Shown in pieces: positions 1-5,618 of a stretch of 10,450 nucleotides of DNA. Below the pieces are notes generated by a model that was not told where the DNA came from, did no database searches, and saw only the letters and a program-made list of their open reading frames with translations. Origin of the DNA: JBMOKU01 sp049324315 (GTDB lineage: Bacteria > Bacillota > Clostridia > Peptostreptococcales > Thermotaleaceae); contig JBMOKU010000028.1 of assembly GCA_049324315.1 (NCBI GenBank), forward strand, positions 1 to 10,450, read 5' to 3'. Each line of letters starts with the position of its first letter. Positions within the stretch are counted from its first letter, which is position 1. The translations under genes were made by a program, and so were the position numbers.

Positions 1-300
1 AAAGGGGCAGATGGATAAAATAGATATAAATAGCAGATAATAACAAACCTTGATTTCATGCGGGTTACAGGGCGATTCGTGACATGACTTTATTTTAGTT
101 TTGATACGAGTTTTTTTGGGGGATATAGGAGAGTGTTCTTCTCGAATAAATGCTTATCAAATGAAACAAAGATTTATGAAAAACCATGGTTTTAGGAGGA
201 TATTTCTTAGGCCATGGTTTTCTTAGAAATTACATGATCGATTTCTAGAAAAATCACTATTACATACTGTGTCGTGATAGTAAAATGATGAGACATTGAA
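1..300. other. Gene-free left end with short inverted repeats
   Basis: I see no supported gene here. All frames are closed quickly by stops. The only open stretch touching the left edge is a dozen codons ending at the TAA at 38-40, which could be the tail of a gene outside the window but has no recognisable sequence. The stretch holds several AT-rich inverted repeats: AAAACCATGG (180-189) with CCATGGTTTT (212-221), each arm itself containing the palindrome CCATGG; TAGAAAT (224-230) with ATTTCTA (241-247); and the palindrome TTTCTAGAAA (242-251). There is no T-run after the first pair, so I do not call it a terminator. Confidence 0.6.
180..221. repeat. Inverted repeat with CCATGG arms
   Basis: Two perfect 10-base arms, AAAACCATGG at 180-189 and CCATGGTTTT at 212-221, enclose a 22-base AT-rich loop. 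No ORF or T-run adjoins it. It could be a hairpin in a transcript from the left or a protein-binding pair. Function unknown. Confidence 0.6.
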
Positions 301-404
301 ACCCCGGAGCGGCATGGAAACCGTCCCCTACGTTGATTGATGGATGTATTATGTAGGGGCAGGTTTCCACGCCTGCCCGTTGGCGGGTTTCCATGCCCGT
401 CCGT
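301..404. repeat. GC-rich palindromic intergenic repeat element
   Basis: This stretch is far more GC-rich than its AT-rich surroundings and is built of nested palindromes. CCCCTAC (325-331) pairs with GTAGGGG (353-359). GGGCAGG (357-363) pairs with CCTGCCC (372-378) around the loop TTTCCACG. CGGG (384-387) pairs with CCCG (396-399) around TTTCCATG. The two right-hand hairpins are imperfect direct copies of each other. The left segment CGGCATGGAAACCG (310-323) is close to the reverse complement of the last hairpin (384-399), so the whole behaves like an element with terminal inverted repeats and no coding capacity. It resembles the dispersed 'GTAGGGGC...' hairpin repeats seen between genes in many Firmicutes. 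That resemblance is from memory, and copy number cannot be judged from one window. Confidence 0.7.
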
Positions 405-466
405 TATATTTTATACCCACCACCCATGTTATGACACTATGATTTAGAGTATAAGATGACCATTTC

Positions 467-498
467 AAAAGGAGTAGATTTAACTTTCTACTCCTTTT
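467..498 (-). terminator. Terminator of the nitroreductase gene
   Basis: AAAAGGAGTAGA (467-478) and TCTACTCCTTTT (487-498) form a perfect 12-base stem around an 8-base loop, starting 11 bases beyond the nitroreductase stop codon. Read on the minus strand it ends in a short T-run (CTCCTTTTG). The symmetry means it could also stop transcription arriving from the left. Confidence 0.8.
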
Positions 499-508
499 AG
501 TCAGATGA

Positions 509-1177
509 TTAAATCCATTCTATGATCTGATCCACCCTCTGTCTTGTTTTTGCTCTGGGTTCATCTTTCCGGTAGCCGAAAGCAGCCATGCAGGATATTC
601 CGAATTTTTTTCGATCCAGTATACCTTCCTGCTCAAGAAGCTGTTCAGCTTTTTCTCTGTCAAAGCCTTCTATGGCACAAGAATCAATACCGATTTCTGC
701 AGCAGCGGTCATCATATTGCCCAATACAATGTAGGTTTGCTTACATGTCCAATCAAATAATGAACGATCGCTTTCCAGCAGCTTGAAGTCGTTTTTCTGA
801 AACTTTTCATATCGTTCCTTTCTTGCAGCTAATGCATCCTCCGGCAGTTCTTTTACGTCTCGCATAAAGCTATCAAGGTATTGAGAACTGTAAATCATAT
901 CATCTATGGTTCTTGCCAGGATGATGATAAAATGACTGGCTGTGGGAAGCTGCTTTTGTGCCCCCCAACATACAGGCCTTATTTTTTCACGCACCTCAGG
1001 ATTTTGAACAATCAAAAACTTCCATGGCTCAAAACCAAAAGAGCTGGGCGATAGCCTGGCTGTTTCTAGAATAAAGTGAAAATCCTCCTCGGATATTTTT
1101 CTACTGGCGTCAAATTCCTTACAAGCATGCCTGAAATAATAGGCCTGTAAAATTTCCTCTTTTTTTCTATCCGTCAT
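509..1177 (-). CDS. NAD(P)H-dependent FMN nitroreductase family protein
   Basis: Predicted cytosolic flavoprotein of 222 residues in the NfsB/YfkO-like nitroreductase family, which uses FMN and NAD(P)H to reduce nitro compounds, quinones or similar acceptors; the natural substrate is not readable. Visible family marks are the N-terminal RHACKEFD (about 16-23, FMN phosphate contact region), SPSSFGFEPW (43-52), a central QTYIVLGNMMTAAAEIG helix and the C-terminal AFGYR motif. Length is normal for the family. I place the start at the ATG at 1177: AAAGGAG (1193-1187) sits 9 bases upstream. The ATG at 1195 overlaps that Shine-Dalgarno and would add only six residues (MKGVCS). The gene is a single unit with its own promoter and terminator, divergent from the PhoH gene. 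Confidence 0.92.
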   Translation of the reverse strand: MTDRKKEEILQAYYFRHACKEFDASRKISEEDFHFILETARLSPSSFGFEPWKFLIVQNPEVREKIRPVCWGAQKQLPTASHFIIILARTIDDMIYSSQYLDSFMRDVKELPEDALAARKERYEKFQKNDFKLLESDRSLFDWTCKQTYIVLGNMMTAAAEIGIDSCAIEGFDREKAEQLLEQEGILDRKKFGISCMAAFGYRKDEPRAKTRQRVDQIIEWI

Positions 1178-1209
1178 TGAACATACTCCTTTCATATCTT
1201 GTGGTAGAT

Positions 1210-1240
1210 ATTATACCCCTTATGAATTCCCTTATATCAA
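1210..1240 (-). promoter_or_regulatory. Probable promoter of the nitroreductase gene
   Basis: On the minus strand a perfect TATAAT -10 (1215-1210) lies 19 bases after TTGATA (1240-1235), five of six matches to the -35. The spacing is longer than ideal. Transcription would start near 1203, giving a leader of about 25 bases that holds the Shine-Dalgarno, which fits the chosen start at 1177. Confidence 0.6.
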
Positions 1241-1278
1241 AAATTAATATACTTAACATAAAGTTCATAAAGGATTAA

Positions 1279-1306
1279 TTCTTTATTAATATTCAATACA
1301 TATAAT
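1279..1306 (+). promoter_or_regulatory. Possible promoter of the PhoH-PHP operon
   Basis: A perfect TATAAT (1301-1306) lies in the divergent intergenic region; the best -35 at 16 bases is the weak TTCTTT (1279-1284). Transcription from here would give a leader of about 68 bases before the PhoH start. Confidence 0.45.
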
Positions 1307-1345
1307 GATACTAGGCAACACTGTATGGAAATGACCAGAAAGGAT

Positions 1346-1376
1346 GGTGAAAACTCCGTCACCAAGGGTACGGAGG
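1346..1376 (+). promoter_or_regulatory. Ribosome site of PhoH inside alternative hairpins
   Basis: The Shine-Dalgarno GGAGG (1372-1376) lies 4 bases before the ATG at 1381. CTCCGT (1354-1359) is perfectly complementary to ACGGAG (1370-1375) and would mask it. A competing stem, GGTGA (1346-1350) with TCACC (1359-1363), uses part of the same strand. The pairings are seen directly; a regulatory role is inference. Confidence 0.4.
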
Positions 1377-1380
1377 ACAT

Positions 1381-2721
1381 ATGAAGAAAATGTTTGTACT
1401 GGACACCAGTGTTTTGCTTCATGATCCTAGAAGTCTATATGCATTCGGAGATAATGACATTGTGATTCCTGCAGTAGTAATAGAAGAAATTGATATGAAA
1501 AAAGCACATCCTGATATGATTGGCAGAAATGCCAGAGAAGTTGCCCGAGAGTTAGATAAATTTAAAGAAAGAGGAAGCTTGGCAAAAGGTATTGACCTAC
1601 CAAACGGAGGCAGTATCTGGGTAGAATTAAATCACAAAAGCCTCCAAAATTTTAGCGAATTTTTCCATGAGGTGAATAATGACAATCGAATCTTAGCCGT
1701 TGCTTTAAATCTTCATGTGGAAGAAGGAATAAAGGAAAATCCAAGACAGGTAGTCCTGGTGAGTAAGGATGCTATCATGAGAATCAAGGCTGACAGCCTG
1801 AACATCCAGTCTCAAGACTATCTCCATGACAAAATTGAATATGCAGAGGAAGAATACCAGGGCATACGAAAAATCAGTGTGACACCTGATGTGATCGACA
1901 GAGTATATGAACTGGGGACGGTAGATGAAGAGGATTTGCCGGAGGTAATAGAAAATTATCGACTGTTTCCCAATGAGTTTGTGGTGCTAAAAGATATTTA
2001 TGAGGGTCCACAGTCGGCTATCCTGCGATATGACGGCCCGTCCAGAAAGCTCCATCCCTTGAGAAGGGGTGAAGATGCATATTGGGGCATCAGGGGGAAA
2101 AATGCAGAGCAGCGTATGGCGCTGGAGCTGCTGCTAGATGACCAAATCAAGCTGGTCACGCTGACGGGTAAAGCCGGGACGGGAAAAACCTTGCTCTCCT
2201 TGGTTGCCGGTCTTGTCAAAGTACAGGATGAACGACTCTATCAAAAACTACTGATTACCAAGCCGGTGGTACCTGTAGGAAGAGATATCGGATATCTACC
2301 CGGTGATAAGGACGAAAAACTAAGACCGTGGATACAGCCCATTTATGACAACCTGGAATTTCTATTGGATGCAAAGCATATTACGGATATCAAGAATACC
2401 CTAATTGGGCTTAAGAATATTGAGATTGAAGCCCTGACCTATATTAGAGGAAGAAGTATCCCTAACCAGTTTATTATTATTGACGAGGCACAAAATCTTA
2501 CGAAGCACGAGATTAAAACAATCGTAACCCGGGTGGGCGAAGGCAGCAAGATCATCCTGCTGGGAGATATCAATCAAATTGATCATCCTTATCTGGATGC
2601 CCAATGCAACGGCCTGACCTATGTGATCAATAAATTCAAGGAAGTGAATATTGCCGGTCATATTACCTTTAAGAAGGTAGAAAGATCGACACTGGCACAA
2701 TTGGCAGCGGAGCTATTGTAG
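1381..2721 (+). CDS. ylaK: PIN-PhoH family ATPase (YlaK-like)
   Basis: 446-residue cytosolic protein joining an N-terminal PIN nuclease-type domain (about 4-140) to a C-terminal PhoH P-loop ATPase domain (about 235-446). The PIN part starts FVLDTSVLLHDP with the first acidic residue D8, then E35/E36, D101 and D130, the expected metal-binding acidic set. The PhoH part has Walker A GKAGTGKT (263-270), Walker B FIIIDEAQN (364-372) and the PhoH stretch ITKPVVPVGRDIGYLPGD. Length and domain order match B. subtilis YlaK. Family members are suspected RNA helicase/ribonucleases; no substrate is established here. The start at 1381 has GGAGG 4 bases upstream; the ATG three codons later is too far from it. 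The PHP gene follows after 39 bases with no terminator, so co-transcription is likely. Confidence 0.95.
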   Translation: MKKMFVLDTSVLLHDPRSLYAFGDNDIVIPAVVIEEIDMKKAHPDMIGRNAREVARELDKFKERGSLAKGIDLPNGGSIWVELNHKSLQNFSEFFHEVNNDNRILAVALNLHVEEGIKENPRQVVLVSKDAIMRIKADSLNIQSQDYLHDKIEYAEEEYQGIRKISVTPDVIDRVYELGTVDEEDLPEVIENYRLFPNEFVVLKDIYEGPQSAILRYDGPSRKLHPLRRGEDAYWGIRGKNAEQRMALELLLDDQIKLVTLTGKAGTGKTLLSLVAGLVKVQDERLYQKLLITKPVVPVGRDIGYLPGDKDEKLRPWIQPIYDNLEFLLDAKHITDIKNTLIGLKNIEIEALTYIRGRSIPNQFIIIDEAQNLTKHEIKTIVTRVGEGSKIILLGDINQIDHPYLDAQCNGLTYVINKFKEVNIAGHITFKKVERSTLAQLAAELL

Positions 2722-2760
2722 CAATGATGGGACAAACGATAAAAGCAAGGGGGTGAAACC

Positions 2761-4179
2761 ATGGGTTATGAAGATGCAGCAGTGTGTAAAAGACTGAGTC
2801 CGGAAGTTTTTCAATTTGAAGGGCTGCTATCAATAAGAGATAAAAAGAAGTACTTCCAGTTTCCTTTTGAAGTGAAAAAAGGGGTCACCAAAATTATTGC
2901 AAAGCTTTTATATAACAAGGAACCTGGAAACATACTATATCTTCAACTCCACGATTATAGGAGATTTCGAGGAATCGGAAAACCAATACCTAATCAAAGG
3001 AAAAATCATCTGGAAATCATGCTTACACCTTTTGCTGCATCCAATGGAGGTATATTTGGGAAGCTGCCGGGGGGCAGATGGCTGGCTGAGATAGATTGTG
3101 CTGATATCATCAAGCTGTGTAAATATCAATTGATCGTTGAGGTCTATTACGAGCCTATAGCCTATAAAGGAACAGGGGCTAAGGGAATCAAACTCAAAGA
3201 AGATATACTGTGTAAAGAGAAGAAATGGTATAGAGGAGATCTGCATATTCATTCCATTGAGAGTGATGGCACCGAATCTGTCCAGAGTATTATGCAGAGG
3301 GCGAAGCAAGCTCAGCTGGATTTCATTGCAATCACAGACCATAATACCAACAGCGGCTGGCAGTACATTCGAAGAAGCAAAGATTTGTTATTCCTTCCTT
3401 CCATAGAGATATCCACCTATGACGGGCATGCCAATGCCATCGGAGTAGAAGACTGGATCGATTGGCGCCTTGGATTTCGGAACAGGTGCATACAGGATAT
3501 CATTGATGATACCCATAAACAGCAGGGGCTTTTTATCATCAATCATCCTAAAAGCATAGACATGAAAGGGAGAATCAGCTGGCTGATTGAAGAGGTGGAT
3601 TATCGGCAGGTTGACGCCATCGAGATATGGAATGCACCATGGTATATAAAAGGTAATGTGGGAAATATATTGGCCAGAGCGTTGTGGACGGAGCTGTTAA
3701 ACCAAGGATATAAGATTGCGGGGGTGGCAGGCAGCGATCTTCACACCTTTGATCACCACGACAAAAGGCTGGGAAGGATTTTGAACTATGTATACAGTGA
3801 GAAGCTATCACAAAACGCTTTGCTGAGGGCCATCAAAGAGGGTAGGCTGTTTTTAACCCTAGGGCCTAAACTACATCTCTGTGCTATATATAAAGGAAAG
3901 GAATTTATGATCGGAGATACCATTTGCCAAGAAGACGTCCAAACTATTCAATTCTATGTTAGCGGAGAAGGAATTGCAAAAAATACTGAACTGCGAATTA
4001 TGAAAAATGGAAATATCATTTATACGATGGAAATTATAAATGAAGATAACATTGATTTCTCCTTTGAGAATTTGATAGAGGGCGACAGCTGGTATCGGGC
4101 GGAGCTTCATCATAAGAGAAAAATGGAAGAAGTGGATTCCCTTCTTGCTATCACGAACCCCATCTATATCAAAAAATAA
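2761..4179 (+). CDS. PHP-domain metallohydrolase (CehA/McbA-like)
   Basis: 472-residue protein. Residues about 1-150 look like a beta-rich N-terminal domain. A PHP metallohydrolase domain spans about 157-370, and a second beta-rich segment completes the C-terminus. The PHP metal ligands appear complete: DLHIHS with H162 and H164, TDHN with D193 and H194, E216 in SIEIS, H223, H262 in INHP, and GSDLH with D326 and H328. This layout (beta domain plus PHP) is that of CehA/McbA family metallohydrolases, which cleave phosphate esters or carbamates with two or three metals; the substrate is unknown. No signal peptide or membrane segment is seen, so it should be cytosolic. AAGGGGGTGA (2746-2755) lies just before the ATG. 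It follows the PhoH gene by 39 bases, consistent with an operon, and ends in a terminator that overlaps its stop codon. Confidence 0.92.
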   Translation: MGYEDAAVCKRLSPEVFQFEGLLSIRDKKKYFQFPFEVKKGVTKIIAKLLYNKEPGNILYLQLHDYRRFRGIGKPIPNQRKNHLEIMLTPFAASNGGIFGKLPGGRWLAEIDCADIIKLCKYQLIVEVYYEPIAYKGTGAKGIKLKEDILCKEKKWYRGDLHIHSIESDGTESVQSIMQRAKQAQLDFIAITDHNTNSGWQYIRRSKDLLFLPSIEISTYDGHANAIGVEDWIDWRLGFRNRCIQDIIDDTHKQQGLFIINHPKSIDMKGRISWLIEEVDYRQVDAIEIWNAPWYIKGNVGNILARALWTELLNQGYKIAGVAGSDLHTFDHHDKRLGRILNYVYSEKLSQNALLRAIKEGRLFLTLGPKLHLCAIYKGKEFMIGDTICQEDVQTIQFYVSGEGIAKNTELRIMKNGNIIYTMEIINEDNIDFSFENLIEGDSWYRAELHHKRKMEEVDSLLAITNPIYIKK

Positions 4180-4203
4180 CTTGGCTTTTGGCCAAGTTAT
4201 TTT
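4174..4203 (+). terminator. Terminator of the PhoH-PHP operon
   Basis: AAATAACTTGGC (4174-4185) and GCCAAGTTATTT (4191-4202) form a perfect 12-base stem with a 5-base loop. The left arm contains the PHP stop codon TAA (4177-4179). The run of T at the base is short, but the stem is strong. Confidence 0.85.
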
Positions 4204-4215
4204 CACAGGTATAAT
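4188..4215 (+). promoter_or_regulatory. Probable promoter of yaaL
   Basis: A perfect TATAAT (4210-4215) sits 16 bases after TTGGCC (4188-4193), four of six matches to the -35, which is embedded in the preceding terminator hairpin. A short palindrome, TATCCTAAGGATA (4232-4244), lies just downstream in the leader and could be an operator or a small hairpin. Confidence 0.5.
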
Positions 4216-4269
4216 TCACCCAAATTATGGATATCCTAAGGATAACAATTTTGATGGGGGGGATAAGTT

Positions 4270-4572
4270 ATGTATCAGGAAGCCAATCGTTCCAGACAAA
4301 ACAATAAACAGGAGAACAGCTTTTTCAATACAATCGGCAATTTCTATGCCAGGATTGTAAACGGTGAAGACTTCAGATCTGAGGAAGATAAGATGGTGGA
4401 TACCATCCGATCAGCCCATGAAGAGTGGCGGAATGCGGAGGCATATTTCGAGAGTGTGACCGATCCGGATCTGGTGGACTATGCTATCTACAGGGTGGAG
4501 GCGGCCAGAACCAGGTATACGTATCTAATGAAGCTGGCCAGAGAAATGAACGTAAAAGTAAATCTGCATTAA
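4270..4572 (+). CDS. yaaL: YaaL family protein (DUF2508)
   Basis: Small 100-residue soluble protein of the YaaL/DUF2508 family, function unknown. The diagnostic core is present: a helical region with EEDKMVDTIRSAHEEW (38-53), then FESVTDPDLVDYAIY (60-74) and EAARTRYTYLMKLA (77-90). The first 20 residues are polar and low in complexity. A G-rich Shine-Dalgarno (GGGGGGGA, 4256-4263) lies 6 bases before the ATG. In B. subtilis yaaL sits between recR and bofA; here bofA is also next, but recR is absent and the upstream gene is the PHP hydrolase. A terminator separates it from bofA, so the two are probably transcribed separately. Confidence 0.92.
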   Translation: MYQEANRSRQNNKQENSFFNTIGNFYARIVNGEDFRSEEDKMVDTIRSAHEEWRNAEAYFESVTDPDLVDYAIYRVEAARTRYTYLMKLAREMNVKVNLH

Positions 4573-4583
4573 TCACTAAGATG

Positions 4584-4630
4584 AAAGGAATAGAAGAGGA
4601 CAGAAAACGTCTAAACCCTATTCCTTTTTT
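4584..4630 (+). terminator. Terminator of yaaL
   Basis: AAAGGAATAG (4584-4593) pairs with CTATTCCTTT (4618-4627), a 10-base stem with a long loop that contains a weak inner GAC/GTC pairing, ending in six T residues (4625-4630). It starts 12 bases after the yaaL stop. Confidence 0.75.
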
Positions 4631-4659
4631 ACGTTCTAATCGAAAATTTTGGTGAATAA

Positions 4660-4690
4660 GTCATATTTGTGGTACAAAGGTATATACATA
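4660..4690 (+). promoter_or_regulatory. Candidate sigma-E-type promoter of bofA
   Basis: GTCATATT (4660-4667) matches the -35 of sporulation sigma-E promoters, and TATACATA (4683-4690), 15 bases later, shares the ATACA core of the sigma-E -10 (CATACAMT). No good vegetative promoter is visible between the yaaL terminator and bofA. In B. subtilis bofA is a mother-cell gene, which supports the reading. Transcription would start near 4697, about 40 bases before the ATG. Confidence 0.5.
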
Positions 4691-4735
4691 ATAGGAGGGA
4701 ATATGGGGATTGGAAGATCGAAGGAGTGAGTACGA

Positions 4736-5008
4736 ATGGGTATGGGAATAGAGCTGAACGTTATCCTGGCCTATGCATTTGGGTTGATTTTGCTGTATAT
4801 TCTCGGATATATACTGCTGGTGCCGATCAAATTTATTGTTCGCCTGCTTTACAACGGTATTATTGGCGGCATCATGCTGCTTATTCTTAATTTAATTGGA
4901 GGGTTTTTTGATATCCATGTAGGCATTAATCCCATTACGGCACTTATCGCGGGATTTTTAGGGGTACCGGGTGTGGTTCTCATGGTGGTTCTTCAATATC
5001 TACTATAA
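4736..5008 (+). CDS. bofA: Pro-sigma-K processing inhibitor BofA
   Basis: 90-residue integral membrane protein of the BofA family. In Bacillus it holds the intramembrane protease SpoIVFB inactive with SpoIVFA in the membrane around the forespore, delaying sigma-K activation until a forespore signal arrives. Three hydrophobic segments are visible (about 5-30, 37-58 and 64-90). The C-terminal block NPITALIAGFLGVPGVVLMV (65-84) carries the family's conserved N, GFLG and PG residues. AAGGAG (4721-4726) is 9 bases before the ATG at 4736; an alternative ATG two codons later cannot be excluded. The gene indicates a spore former. Not every Clostridia has an identical sigma-K checkpoint, so the exact role here is inferred from the family. 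Confidence 0.95.
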   Translation: MGMGIELNVILAYAFGLILLYILGYILLVPIKFIVRLLYNGIIGGIMLLILNLIGGFFDIHVGINPITALIAGFLGVPGVVLMVVLQYLL

Positions 5009-5065
5009 TTAAGAGATAAAAATTTTTAAACGCAAGACCCGAATAGGTGTGAGTATATTTATAAA

Positions 5066-5102
5066 AAAGTCTTCCATTGGAAGATTTAAAGGAAGACTTT
5101 CT
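5066..5102 (+). terminator. Probable terminator of bofA
   Basis: AAAGTCTTCC (5066-5075) and GGAAGACTTT (5091-5100) form a perfect 10-base stem around a 15-base loop, 57 bases after the bofA stop. The T-run is short (TTTCTTG). Confidence 0.7.
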
Positions 5103-5105
5103 TGA

Positions 5106-5168
5106 AACACATAACGGAAATTATGAAATTATCCACAGATTTTAAATGTTCATAATTTCCTATGTGTT
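5106..5168. repeat. 20-bp inverted repeat with a DnaA box in its loop
   Basis: AACACATA (5106-5113) pairs with TATGTGTT (5161-5168), and GGAAATTATGAA (5116-5127) pairs with TTCATAATTTCC (5149-5160). This gives 20 perfect base pairs interrupted only by a two-base bulge (5114-5115). The 21-base loop contains TTATCCACA (5129-5137), an exact DnaA-box consensus. There is no T-run, so it does not look like a simple terminator. Confidence 0.8.
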
Positions 5169-5228
5169 ATAAGAAAGTATAGATTGTATATTCATAAAGA
5201 AAAAAATGAATAACCTAAAATATTTGTG

Positions 5229-5285
5229 AAGTTTAAGAGATTCTCTATGTAAAAATTTATTTACATATGGGAATCTTTTAAACTT
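5229..5285. repeat. Long imperfect inverted repeat upstream of nifJ
   Basis: AAGTTTAAGAGATTC (5229-5243) pairs with GAATCTTTTAAACTT (5271-5285) with one G-T wobble, and TATGTAAA (5246-5253) pairs with TTTACATA (5260-5267) closer to the 6-base loop. About 25 base pairs are possible. It ends 5 bases before the TTGTATACAA palindrome. It may be a terminator, a hairpin RNA or a small dispersed element. Confidence 0.75.
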
Positions 5286-5290
5286 TATTC

Positions 5291-5300
5291 TTGTATACAA
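5291..5300. promoter_or_regulatory. Candidate operator TTGTATACAA
   Basis: A perfect 10-base palindrome immediately upstream (6 bases) of the nifJ -35 box. The position suits a transcription factor acting at this promoter. It does not match the Rex consensus. The regulator is unknown. Confidence 0.35.
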
Positions 5301-5306
5301 TTATGG

Positions 5307-5335
5307 TTGACACCCATTTTTCCTTCTGTTATACT
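5307..5335 (+). promoter_or_regulatory. Main promoter of nifJ
   Basis: Perfect -35 TTGACA (5307-5312), 17-base spacer, and -10 TATACT (5330-5335) preceded by TG one base upstream (extended -10). Nearly ideal for the vegetative sigma factor. The start would be near 5342, leaving a leader of about 277 bases. Confidence 0.85.
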
Positions 5336-5341
5336 AGGTTA

Positions 5342-5604
5342 CGAGAACTGTAACACTGTAGTATACCCTGTTTTCAGCAATATATACATACTGTTATAGT
5401 GGGATAAAAATGTTGTACTAACACAGATCACAAATCAGGAATCTGTATTACAACAGTTTTGGACAAATTTTCAAAATATCTTCTATTTTGACATTTTTCA
5501 CGGTATTTTAATGAATGAAGAATGGAGTTTTCGTGTGTCAGTCTATCAACTTAGGGTGAAAGACCAGAGTTATCTGAGGTAAAAATAGAAATCAGTTAAA
5601 AAAA
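5342..5604 (+). other. Long 5' leader of nifJ
   Basis: Gene-free stretch between the predicted start and the Shine-Dalgarno. It holds a two-part hairpin: TGTTGTA (5411-5417) with TACAACA (5449-5455) and, inside it, ACAGAT (5423-5428) with ATCTGT (5441-5446). A weak hairpin is built on AACT/AGTT (5548-5551 and 5568-5571). AATTTTCAAAATATC (5466-5480) has three mismatches to the CodY box. A lone TTGACA (5488-5493) lacks a suitable -10. I recognise no known riboswitch or T-box signature. Confidence 0.5.
5392..5400 (+). promoter_or_regulatory. Possible second nifJ promoter (extended -10)
   Basis: TGTTATAGT (5392-5400) repeats the extended -10 of the main promoter (TGTTATACT, 5327-5335) 65 bases downstream. 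No good -35 is seen at 16-18 bases, so it would rely on the TG extension. Confidence 0.35.
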
Positions 5605-5618
5605 GAGGAGGTTGCAAA

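Noticed and set aside
2..40. C-terminal tail of a gene entering from the left
   Set aside because: Only a dozen codons before TAA, no recognisable sequence; cannot be supported.
301..404. CRISPR-like array
   Set aside because: Only two imperfect hairpin units, no regular spacers and no cas genes nearby.
1178..1195. Six-residue N-terminal extension of the nitroreductase
   Set aside because: It overlaps the Shine-Dalgarno that serves the ATG at 1177.
2935..3342. 135-codon minus-strand reading frame opposite the PHP gene
   Set aside because: Lies wholly within a well-supported gene with conserved motifs, shows no family resemblance and no ribosome site worth noting.
4703..4729. Eight-codon leader ORF (MGIGRSKE) with AGGAGGG in front, ending in the bofA Shine-Dalgarno
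   Set aside because: The predicted bofA start (near 4697) falls within its ribosome site, and the spacing to its ATG is only 3 bases, so translation is doubtful. It would matter only if a start further upstream were mapped.
5466..5480. CodY box in the nifJ leader
   Set aside because: Three mismatches to a 15-base AT-rich consensus are common by chance in this composition; kept only as a note in the leader entry.
5342..5618. T-box or known riboswitch in the nifJ leader
   Set aside because: No GGTGG-type T-box core, no specifier/antiterminator layout and no terminator before the gene; no other riboswitch signature recognised.
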